Assembly: GCA_963575645.1 (NCBI GenBank)
Contig: OY754470.1
Coordinates: forward strand, 32,532,501 to 32,596,500
Direction: 5' to 3'
From: Xanthostigma xanthostigma
Taxonomy: Eukaryota; Arthropoda; Insecta; Raphidioptera; Raphidiidae
Length of the DNA: 64,000 bases
Below are positions 27,301 to 37,298 of this stretch, one piece after another. The first letter of the stretch is position 1. The number at the start of each line of letters is the position of its first letter. A model generated the notes under the pieces. That model was not told where the DNA came from and searched no databases. It saw only the letters and a list, made by a program, of their open reading frames with translations. Made by a program: the position numbers and the translations under genes.

Positions 27301-29935
27301 ATAGTGAAAGTAGACTTACCTTTGTGAAATAAAACAATTTTGCCTTTAAGGACTTATTTCCACCTAATTGTCGTAAAACATGTGAAAACTGCTTGTCTGC
27401 GTGAAAATGATAGTAAATATGCAGTTTGCATTTTCTTATGAGAGAAAGATCCAAACCTGAATGTTATAGTGTAAATAGACTTACCTTCATGAAATAAAGC
27501 AATTTTGCCTATAAGGACTCATTTGCCCCTAATTGTCATAAAGCATGTAAAAACTGCTTGTATGCGTTAAAATAATGTATAATATGCAGTTTGCATTTTC
27601 TTATGAGAGAATGATCCAAACCTGAATGTTATAGTGAAAATAGACTTACCTTTGTAAAATAAAGCCTTTTTGCCTATAAGGACTTATTTGCACGCAATTG
27701 TCGTGAAGCATGTAAAAACTGCTTGTCTGCGTTAAAATAATGGTTAATATGCAGTTTGCATTTTCTTATGAGAGAATGATCCAAACCTGAATGTTATAGT
27801 GTAAATAGACTTACCCTCATGAAATAAAGCAATTTTGCCTATAAAGACTCATTTGCACCTAATTGTCATAAAGCATGTAAAAACTGCTTGTATGCGTTAA
27901 AATGATAGTAAATATGCAGTTTGAATTTTCGTATGAGAGAATGACCCAAACCTGAATGTTATAGTGTAAATAGACTTACCCTCATGAAATAAAGCAATTT
28001 TGCTTATAAAGACTCATTTGCACCTAATTGTCGTAAAGCATGTAAAAACTGCTTGTCTGCGTTTAAATAATGGTTAAATGCAGTTTGCATTTTCTTATGA
28101 GAGAATGATCCAAACCTGAATGTTATAGTGTAAATAGACTTACCTTCATGAAATAAAGCAATTTTGCCTATAAGGACTCATTTGCCCCTAATTGTCATAA
28201 AGCATGTAAAAACTGCTTTAATGCGTTAAAATAATGGTTAATATGCAGATTGCATTTTCTTATGAGAGAATGATCCAATCCTGAATGTTATAGTGTAAAT
28301 AGACTTACCTTTGTAAAATAAAGCAATTTTGCCTATAAGGACTCATTTGCACGCAATTGTCGTGAAGCATGTAAAAACTGCTTGTCTGCGTGAAAATGAT
28401 AGTAAATATGCAGTTTGCATTTTCTTATGAGAGAATGATCCAAACCTTAATGTTATAATGTAAATAGAGTTACCTTTGTAAAATAAAGCAATTTTGCCTA
28501 TAAGGACTTATTTGCACGCAATTGTCGTGAAGCATGTAAAAAGTAAAAACTGCTTGTCTGCGTTAAAATAATGGTTAATATGCAGTTTACATTTTCTTAT
28601 GAGAGAATGATCCAAACCTGAAAGTTTTAGTGTAAATAGACTTACCCTCATGAAATAAAGCAATTTTGCCTATAAAGACTCATTTGCACCTAATTGTCGT
28701 AAAGCATGTAAAAACTGCTTGTCTGCGTTTAAATAATGGTTAATATGCAGTTTGCATTTTCTTATGAGAGAAAGATCCAAACCTGAATGTTATAGTGTAA
28801 ATAGACTTACCTTCATGAAATAAAACAATTTTGCCTATAAGGACTCATTTGCCCCTAATTGTCATAAAGCATGTAAAAACTGCTTGTATGCGTTAAAATA
28901 ATGGTTAATATGCAGTTTGCATTTTCTTATGAGAGAAGGATCCAAACCTGAATGTTATAGTGTAAATAGACTTACCTTTGTAAAATAAAGCAATTTTGCT
29001 TATAGTGACTCATTTGCACGCAATTGTCGTGAAGCATATAAAAACTGCTTGTCTGCGTTAAAATTATAGTTAATATGCAGTTTGCATTTTCTTATGAGAG
29101 AATGATCCAAACCTGAATGTTATAGTGAAAGTAGACTTACCTTTGTGAAATAAAACAATTTTGCCTTTAAGGACTTACTTCCACCTAATTGTCGTAAAAC
29201 ATGTAAAAACTGCTTGTCTGCGTGAAAATGATAGTAAATATGCAGTTTGCATTTTCTTATGAGAGAATGATCCAAACCTGAATGTTATAGTGTAAATAGA
29301 CTTACCTTTGTAAAATAAAGCAATTTTGCCTATAAGGACTCATTTGCACGCAATTGTCGTGAAGCATGTAAAAACTGCTTGTCTGCGTGAAATTGATAGT
29401 AAATATGCAGTTTGCATTTTCTTATGAGAGAATGATCCAAACCTGAATGTTATAGTGTAAATAGACTTACCTTCATAAAATAAAGCAATTTTGCCTATAA
29501 GGACTCATTTGCCCCTAATTGTCATAAAGCATGTAAAAACTGCTTGTCAGCGTTAAAATAATGGTTAATATGTAGTTTGCATTTTCTTATGAGAAAATTA
29601 TCCAAACCTGAATGTTATAGTGTAAATAGACTTACCTTTGTAAAATAAAGCAATTTTGCCTATGAGGACTCATTTGCACGCAATTGTCGTGAAGCATGTA
29701 AAAACTGCTTGTTTGCGTAAAAATGATAGTAAATATGCAGTTTGCATTTTCTTATGAGAGAATGATCCAAACCTGAATGTTATAGTGTAAATAGACTTAC
29801 CTTTCTAAAATAACGCAATTTTGCCTATAAGGACTCATTTGCACGCAATTGTTGTGAAGCATGTAAAAACTGCTTGTCTGCGTTTAAATAAGGGTAATAT
29901 GCAGTTTGCATTTTCTTATGAGAGAATGATCCAAA
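18338..29935 (+). repeat. Long satellite duplication, copy 2
   Basis: This is the partner of 1-11,430. Compared with copy 1 it lacks one 172-bp monomer (present at about 2,620-2,790 in copy 1) but keeps a 172-bp monomer near 24,100 and a 165-bp monomer near 27,640-27,800 that copy 1 lacks. A 2-bp deletion (GCATTTGCC) at 23,371 is private to this copy. Confidence 0.85.
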
Positions 29936-30895
29936 CCTGAATGTTATAGTGTAAATAGACTTACCTTCATGAATTAAAGCAATTTTGCCTATAAGGACTC
30001 ATTTGCCCCTAATTGTCATAAAGCATGTAAAAACTGCTTGTATGCGTTAAAATAATGGTTAATATGCAGTTTGCATTTTCTTATGAGAGAAGGATCCAAA
30101 CCTGAATGTTATAGTGTAAATAGACTTACCTGTGTAAAATAAAGCAATTTTGCTTATAAGGACTCATTTGCACGCAATTGTCGTGAAGCATATAAAAACT
30201 GCTTGTCTGCGTTGAAATAATGGTTAATATGCAGTTTGCATTTTCTTATGAGAGAATGATCCAAACCTGAATGTTATAGTGAAAGTAGACTTACCTTTAT
30301 GAAATAAAACAATTTTGCCTTTAAAGACTTATTTCCACCTAATTGTCGTAAAACATGTGAAAACTGCTTGTCTGCGTGAAAATGATAGTAAATATGCAGT
30401 TTGCATTTTCTTATGAGAGAATGATCCAAACCTGAATGTTATAGTGTAAATGAACTTACCTTAATGAAATAAAGCAATTTTGCCTATAAGGACTCATTTT
30501 CATCTAATTGTCATAAAGCATGTAAAAACTGCTTGTATGCGTTAAAATAATGGTTAATATGCAGTTTGCATTTTCTTATGAGAGAATGATCTAAGCCTGA
30601 ATGTTATAGTGTAAATAGACTTACCTTTGTAAAATAAAGCAATTTTGCCTATAAGCACTCATTTGCACGCAATTGTCGTGATTCATGTAAAAACTGCTTG
30701 TCTGCGTTAAAATAATGGTTAATATGCAGTTTGCATTTTCTTATGAGAGAATGATCCAAACCTGAATGTTATAATGTAAATAGACTTACCTTTGTAAAAT
30801 AAAGCAATTTTGCCTATAAGGTCTTATTTGCACGCAATTGTCGTGAAGCATGTAAAAGTAAAAACTGCTTGTCTGCGTGAAAATGATAGTAATAT
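29936..30895 (+). repeat. Satellite block shared with 1.7-2.95 kb
   Basis: After the long duplication ends, the series marked by GCGTTGAAATAATGG, a D monomer with TTTATGAAATAAAAC, GTAAATGAACTTACC, GTCGTGATTCATG and the 7-bp insertion variant appears. The same series is seen at about 1,660-2,950, 20,000-21,100, 33,570-34,770 and 44,380-45,570. Confidence 0.75.
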
Positions 30896-31109
30896 GCAGT
30901 TTGCATTTTCTTATGAGAGAATGATCCAAACCTGAATGTTATAGTGTAAATAGACTTACCTTTGTAAAATAAAGCAATTTTGCCTATAAGGACTTATTTG
31001 CACGCAATTGTCGTGAAGCATGTAAAAACTGCCTTTAAGGACTTATTTCCACCTAATTGTCGTAAAACATGTGAAAACTGCTTGTCTGCGTGAAAATGAT
31101 AGTAAATAT
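30896..31109 (+). repeat. Out-of-register 214-bp monomer
   Basis: Successive unit starts lie at 30,896 and 31,110, 214 bp apart instead of 165. Near 31,031 an A-type unit ending AAAAACTGC runs straight into CTTTAAGGACTTATTTCC, which belongs to the middle of a D unit. A GC or TGCC shared by both positions could have been the crossover point. It separates the copy of the left-hand order from the E-rich arrangement downstream. Confidence 0.85.
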
Positions 31110-31274
31110 GCAGTTTGCATTTTCTTATGAGAGAATGATCCAAACCTGAACGTTATAGTGTAAATAGACTTACCCTCATAAAATAAAGCAATTTTGCCTA
31201 TAAAGATTCATTTGCACCTAATTGTCGTAAAGCATGTGAAATCTGCTTGTCTGCGTTTAAATAATGGTTAATAT

Positions 31275-31439
31275 GCAGTTTGCATTTTCTTATGAGAGAA
31301 TGATCCAAACCTGAACGTTATAGTGTAAATAGACTTACCCTCATAAAATAAAGCAATTTTGCCTATAAAGATTCACTTGCACCTAATTGTCGTAAAGCAT
31401 GTGAAATCTGCTTGTCTGCGTTTAAATAATGGTTAATAT
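31275..31439 (+). repeat. Satellite monomer, subfamily E (example)
   Basis: Subfamily E is marked by GAACGTTATAG, CTCATAAAATAAAGC, TAAAGATTCA and GTGAAATCTGC. The preceding unit (31110-31274) is also E. The type is rare in the first 30 kb (one copy near 11.76 kb and its duplicate near 16.22 kb) and frequent from 31 kb to 56 kb. Confidence 0.88.
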
Positions 31440-31589
31440 GCAGTTTGCATTTTCTTATGAGAGAATGATCCAAACCTGAATGTTATAGTGTAAATAGACT
31501 TACCTTTGTAAAATAAAGCAATTTTGCTTATAAGGACTCATTTGCACGCAATTGTCGTGAAGCATGTAAAAACTGCTTGTCTGCGTTAA

Positions 31590-33550
31590 AATAATGGTTA
31601 ATATGCAGTTTGCATTTTCTTATGAAAGAATGATCCAAACCTGAATGTTATAGTGAAAGTAGACTTACCTTTGTGAAATAAAACAATTTTGCCTTTAAGG
31701 ACTTATTTCCACCTAATTGTCGTAAAACATGTGAAAACTGCTTGTCTGCGTGAAATTGATAGTAAATATGCAGTTTGCATTTTCTTATGAGAGAATGATC
31801 CAAACCTAAACGTTATAGTGTAAATAGACTTACCCTCATAAAATAAAGCAATTTTGCCTATAAAGATTCATTTGCACCTAATTGTCGTAAAGCATGTGAA
31901 ATCTGCTTGTCTGCGTTTAAATAAGGGTTAATATGCAGTTTGCATTTTCTTATGAGAGAATGATCTAAACCTGAATGTTATAGTGTAAATAGACTTACCT
32001 TTGTAAAATAAAGCAATTTTGCTTATAAGGACTCATTTGCAGGCAATTGTGAAGCATATAAAAACTGCTTGTCTGCGTTAAAATAATGGTTAATATGCAG
32101 TTTGCATTTTCTTATGAGAGAATGATCCAAACCTGAATGTAATAGTGAAAGTAGACTTACCTTTGTGAAATAAAACAATTTTGCCTTTAAGGACTCACTT
32201 CCACCTAATTGTCGTAAAACATGTGAAAACTGCTTGTCTGCGTGAAAATGACACTAAATATGCAGTTTGCATTTTCATATGAGAGAAAGATCCAAACCTG
32301 AATGTTATAGTGTAAATAGACTTACCTTCATGAAGTAAAGCAATTTTGCCTAAAATGACTCATTTGCCCCTAATTGTCATAAAGCATGTAAAAACTGCTT
32401 GTATGCGTTAAAAAAATGGTTAATATGCAGTTTGCATTTTCTTATGAGAGAAAGATCCAAACCTGAATGTTATAGTGTAAATAGATTTACCTTTGTAAAA
32501 TAAAGCAATTTTGCCTATAAGGACTCATTTGCACGCAATTGTCGTGAAGCATGTAAAAACTGCTTGTCTGCGTGAAAATGATAGTAAATATGCAGTTTGC
32601 ATTTTCTTATGAGAGAATGATCCAAACCTGAATGTTATAGTGTAAATAGACTTACCCTCATGAAATAAAGCAATTTTGCCTATAAAGACTCATTTGCACC
32701 TAATTGTCGTAAAGCATGTAAAAACATCTTGTCTGCGTTTAAATAATGGTTAATATGCAGTTTGCATTTTCTTATGAGAGAATGATCCAAACCTGAATGT
32801 TATAGTGTAAATAGACTTACCTTCATGAAATAAAGCAATTTTGCCTATAAGGACTCATTTGCCCCTAATTGTCATAAAGCATGTAAAAACTGCTTGTATG
32901 CGTTAAAATAATGGTTAATATGCAGATTGCATTTTCTTATGAGAGAATGATCTAAACCTGAATGTTATAGTGTAAATAGACTGACCTTTGTAAAATAAAG
33001 CAATTTTGCTTATAAGGACTCATTTGCACGCAATTGTCGTGAAGCATGTAAAAACTGCTTGTCTGCGTGAAAATGGTAGTAAATATGCAGTTTGCATTTT
33101 CTTATAGGAGAATGATCCAAACCTGAATGTTATAGTGTAAATAAACTTACCCTCATGAAATAAAGCAATTTTGCCTATAAAGACTCATTTGCACCTAATT
33201 GTCGTAAAGCATGTAAAAACTGCTTGTCTGCGTTTAAATAATAGATAATATGCAGTTTGCATTTTCTTATGAGAGAATGATCCAAACCTGAATGTTATAG
33301 TGTAAATAGACTTACCCTCTTGAAATAAAGCAATTTTGCCTATAAGGACTCATTTGCACCTAATTGTCATAAAGCATGTAAAAACTGCTTGTATGCGTTA
33401 AAATAATAGTTAATATGCAGTTTGCATTTTCTTGTGAGAGAATGATCCAAACCTGAATGTTATAGTGTAAGTAAACTTACCTTTGTGAAATAAAGCAGTT
33501 TTGCCTAAAAGTACTCATTTGCACCTAATTGTCGTAAGGCATGTAAAAAC
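31590..33550 (+). repeat. Satellite duplication with empty target site
   Basis: This block matches about 35,230-38,925 with an offset of exactly 3,640 up to the transposon and 5,371 beyond it. Shared private variants include CAAACCTAAACG (31801 and 35441), AGGCAATTGTGAAGC (32041 and 35681), ACACTAAATATGC, CATCTTGTCTGCG, and CTTATAGGAG. The unoccupied target reads GTGTAAATAGACTTACCC with AAAT at 33,304-33,307. Confidence 0.88.
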
Positions 33551-35229
33551 TGCTTGTTGCGTTAAAATAATGGTTAATATGCAGTTTGCATTTTCTTATG
33601 AGAGAAGGATCCAAACCTGAATGTTATAGTGTAAATAGACTTACCTTTGTAAAATAAAGCAATTTTGCTTATAAGGACTCATTTTCACGCAATTGTCGTG
33701 AAGCATATAAAAACTGCTTGTCTGCGTTGAAATAATGGTTAATATGCAGTTTGCATTTTCTTATGAGAGAATGATCCAAACCTGAATGTTATAGTGAAAG
33801 TAGACTTACCTTTATGAAATAAAACAATTTTGCCTTTAAAGACTTATTTCCACCTAATTGTCGTAAAATATGTGAAAACTGCTTGTCTGCGTGAAAATGA
33901 TAGTTAATATGCAGTTTGCATTTTCTTATGTGAGAATGATCCAAACCTGAATGTTATAGTGTAAATAGTCTTACCTTAATGAAATAAAGCAATTTTGCCT
34001 ATAAGGACTCATTTGCATCTAACTGTCATAAAGCATGTAAAAACTGCTTGTATGCGTTAAAATAATGGTTAATATGCAGTTTGCATTTTCTTATAAGAGA
34101 ATGATCTAAACCTGAATGTTATAGTGTAAATAGACTTACCTTTGTAAAATAAAGCAGTTTTGCCTATAAGCACTCATTTGCACGCAATTGTCGTGATTCA
34201 TGTAAAAACTGTTTGTCTGCGTTAAAATAATGGTTAATACGCAGTTTGCATTTTCTTATGAGAGAATGATCCAAACCTGAATGTTATAATGTAAATAGAC
34301 TTACCTTTGTAAAATAAAGCAATTTTGCCTATAAGGACTTATTTGCACGCAATTGTCGTGAAGCATGTAAAAAGTAAAAACTGCTTGTCTGCGTGAAAAT
34401 GATAGTAAATATGCAGTTTGCATTTTCTTATGAGAGAATAATCCAAACCTGAATGTTATAGTGTAAATAGACTTACCTTTGTAAAATAAAGCAATTTTGC
34501 CTATAAGGACTCATTTGCACGCAATTGTCGTGAAGCATGTAAAAACTGCTTGTCTGCGTTAAAATAATGGTTAATATGCAGTTTACATTTTCTTATGAGA
34601 GAATGATCCAAACCTGAAAGTTTTAGTGTAAATAGACTTACCCTCATGAAATAAAGCAATTTTGCCTATAAAGACTCATTTGCACCTAATTATCATAAAA
34701 CATGTAAAAACTGCTTGTATGCGTTAAAATGATAGTAAATATGCAGTTTGCATTTTCTTATGAGAGAATGATCCAAACCTGAACGTTATAGTGTAAATAG
34801 ACTTACCCTCATAAAATAAAGCAATTTTGCCTATAAAGATTCATTCGCACCTAATTGTCGTAAAGCATGTGAAATCTGCTTGTCTGCGTTTAAATAATGG
34901 TTAATATGCAGTTTGCATTTTCTTATGAGAGAATGATCCAAACCTGAAGGTTATAGTGTAAATAGACTAACCTTTGTAAAATAAAGCAATTTTGCCTATA
35001 AGGACTTATTTGCACGCAATTGTCGTGAAGCATGTAAAAAGTAAAAACTGCTTGTCTGCGTGAAATTAATAGTAAATATGCAGTTTGCATTTTCTTATGA
35101 GAGAATGATCCAAACCTGAACGTTATAGTGTAAATAGACTTACCCTCATAAAATAAAGCAATTTTGCCTATAAAGATTCATTTGCACCTAATTGTCGTAA
35201 AGCATGTGAAATCTGCTTGTCTGCGTTTA
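33551..35229 (+). repeat. Satellite spacer between the two duplicated blocks
   Basis: Ordinary monomers, mostly the GCGTTGAAATAATGG series (to about 34,770) followed by E-type and 7-bp-insertion units. No gene is present. Two 7-bp insertions (about 34,355 and 35,036), one 3-bp deletion (35,681) and one 1-bp deletion (33,558) together explain why the 22-monomer spacing is 3,640 rather than 3,630. Confidence 0.8.
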
Positions 35230-36943
35230 AATAATGGTTAATATGCAGTTTGCATTTTCTTATGAGAGAATGATCCAAACCTGAATGTTATAGTGAAAGT
35301 AGACTTACCTTTGTGAAATAAAACAATTTTGCTTTTAAGGACTTATTTCCACCTAATTGTCGTAAAACATGTGAAAACTGCTTGTCTGCGTGAAATTGAT
35401 AGTAAATATGCAGTTTGCATTTTCTTATGAGAGAATGATCCAAACCTAAACGTTATAGTGTAAATAGACTTACCCTCATAAAATAAAGCAATTTTGCCTA
35501 TAAAGATTCATTTGCACCTAATTGTCGTAAAGCATGTGAAATCTGCTTGTCTGCGTTTAAATAAGGGTTAATATGCAGTTTGCATTTTCTTATGAGAGAA
35601 TGATCCAAACCTGAATGTTATAGTGTAAATAGACTTACCTTTGTAAAATAAAGCAATTTTGCTTATAAGGACTCATTTGCAGGCAATTGTGAAGCATATA
35701 AAAACTGCTTGTCTGCGTTAAAATAATGGTTAATATGCAGTTTGCATTTTCTTATGAGAGAATGATCCAAACCTGAATGTAATAGTGAAAGTAGACTTAC
35801 CTTTGTGAAATAAAACAATTTTGCCTTTAACGACTCACTTCCACCTAATTGTCGTAAAACATGTGAAAACTGCTTGTCTGCGTGAAAATGACACTAAATA
35901 TGCAGTTTGCATTTTCATATGAGAGAAAGATCCAAACCTGAATGTTATAGTGTAAATAGACTTACCTTCATGAAGTAAAGCAATTTTGCCTAAAATGACT
36001 CATTTGCCCCTAATTGTCATAAAGCATGTAAAAACTGCTTGTATGCGTTAAAAAAATGGTTAATATGCAGTTTGCATTTTCTTATGAGAGAAAGATCCAA
36101 ACCTGAATGTTATAGTGTAAATAGATTTACCTTTGTAAAATAAAGCAATTTTGCCTATAAGGACTCATTTGCACGCAATTGTCGTGAAGCATGTAAAAAC
36201 TGCTTGTCTGCGTGAAAATGATAGTAAATATGCAGTTTGCATTTTCTTATGAGAGAATGATCCAAACCTGAATGTTATAGTGTAAATAGACTTACCCTCA
36301 TGAAATAAAGCAATTTTGCCTTTAAAGACTCATTTGCACCTAATTGTCGTAAAGCATGTAAAAACATCTTGTCTGCGTTTAAATAATGGTTAATATGCAG
36401 TTTGCATTTTCTTATGAGAGAATGATCCAAAAATGAATGTTATAGTGTAAATAGACTTACCTTCATGAAATAAAGCAATTTTGCCTATAAGGACTCATTT
36501 GCCCCTAATTGTCATAAAGCATGTAAAAACTGCTTGTATGCGTTAAAATAATGGTTAATATGCAGATTGCATTTTCTTATGAGAGAATGATCTAAACCTG
36601 AATGTTATAGTGTAAATAGACTTACCTTTGTAAAATAAAGCAATTTTGCTTATAAGGACTCATTTGCACGCAATTGTCGTGAAGCATGTAAAAACTGCTT
36701 GTCTGCGTGAAAATGATAGTAAATATGCAGTTTGCATTTTCTTATAGGAGAATGATCCAAACCTGAATGTTATAGTGTAAATAAACTTACCCTCATGAAA
36801 TAAAGCAATTTTGCCTATAAAGACTCATTTGCACCTAATTGTCGTAAAGCATGTAAAAACTGCTTGTCTGCGTTTAAATAATAGATAATATGCAGTTTGC
36901 ATTTTCTTATGAGAGAATGATCCAAACCTGAATGTTATAGTGT
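35230..36943 (+). repeat. Satellite duplication interrupted by the transposon, left part
   Basis: This is the copy of 31,590-33,303 immediately left of the insertion. Differences are few, for example CGACTCACTT at 35,830 against GGACTCACTT at 32,190, and CCAAAAATGAATG near 36,427. The match continues on the far side of the transposon from 38,675 to about 38,925. Confidence 0.85.
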
Positions 36944-36947
36944 AAAT
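36944..36947. repeat. Target-site duplication, left (AAAT)
   Basis: The satellite reads GTGTAAAT before the transposon and AAATAGACTT after it, while uninterrupted copies read GTGTAAATAGACTT. Four bases are therefore duplicated. Confidence 0.9.
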
Positions 36948-36979
36948 GAAGACCTCGGTGCAAGAACCGGGCAACTCCA
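36948..36979 (+). repeat. Terminal inverted repeat, left
   Basis: Thirty-two bases match the reverse complement of 38,643-38,674 without mismatch, starting GAAGACCTCGG and ending GGGCAACTCCA. The perfect match points to a fairly young insertion. Confidence 0.95.
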
Positions 36980-37039
36980 TTTTAGACCGAAATTGAGTTA
37001 TTGTATTTAACATATAGAATTTTTTGTTGCGCATCTTTT

Positions 37040-37062
37040 GGTGCAAGAATCAGGCAAATCCA
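37040..37062 (+). repeat. Subterminal repeat L1
   Basis: This copy of the motif GGTGCAAGAAYCRGGCAA followed by MTCCA differs from the inverted repeat at three of 23 positions and lies in the same orientation. It is probably a transposase-binding site, by analogy with elements that carry terminal plus subterminal repeats. Confidence 0.75.
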
Positions 37063-37113
37063 ACGATTCTCTACTAAGTTAGCACGGGAAAGGATTTATC
37101 TGATAAGCCATTA

Positions 37114-37137
37114 CGGTGCAAGAGTCGGGCAACTCCA
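37114..37137 (+). repeat. Subterminal repeat L2
   Basis: This copy of the terminal motif differs at two of 24 positions, in the same orientation. After a short insertion, the flanking ATTTTAGCACCGAAATG (37,149-37,165) also resembles ATTTTAGACCGAAATTG next to the left inverted repeat (36,979-36,995). The duplicated module is therefore larger than the motif itself. Confidence 0.8.
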
Positions 37138-37298
37138 GGAGATACCTGATTTTAGCACCGAAATGTACGCGTGTAGTGGGAGATGTCGGGGTGGGGATTT
37201 TAGCGGTAAGCCTTCCAGCGGCTTCAATCGTGTGCGGTATGCGGTGGGATTAGTTTGTTTTATAGTTTGTTCCGTGCAATATTGTTCAATACGTTGTA

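Larger units (their letters stand above)
1..36947 (+). repeat. 165-bp satellite array, left arm
   Basis: Head-to-tail copies of one AT-rich monomer fill this stretch without interruption, about 224 copies by length. The period is directly visible: the start of the unit (GCAGTTTGCATTTTC) recurs every 165 bases, for example at 4467, 4632, 4797 and 4962. All copies face the same way. The stretch holds no gene; short minus-strand reading frames are by-products of the repeat. Length variants include a 7-bp insertion (GTAAAAAGTAAAAACTGC instead of GTAAAAACTGC), a 3-bp deletion near 32,041 and 35,681, and 1-2 bp indels. The monomer is close to nucleosome-plus-linker size, which is common for centromeric, pericentromeric and subtelomeric satellites; the sequence alone does not say which. 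I do not recognise the satellite by name. Confidence 0.97.
36980..37298 (+). promoter_or_regulatory. Left subterminal region and presumed promoter
   Basis: This 319-base stretch lies between the left inverted repeat and the start codon. It holds two degenerate copies of the terminal motif and must contain the promoter of the gene if it is transcribed from inside the element. The only TATA-like string I see is TTTTATAG at 37,258-37,265, about 35 bases before the start codon. That would leave a very short leader, so its use is uncertain. A plus-strand reading frame at 37,001-37,315 crosses the region but has no recognisable content. Confidence 0.4.

Noticed and set aside
1..36947. CRISPR-like regular repetition
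   Set aside because: The whole 165-bp unit repeats with no unique spacers, and the unit is far too long.
36825..37046. Minus-strand frame spanning the left satellite-transposon junction
   Set aside because: It combines satellite and transposon end sequence, so it is an accident of the insertion. The frame at 38,501-38,704 across the right junction is rejected for the same reason.
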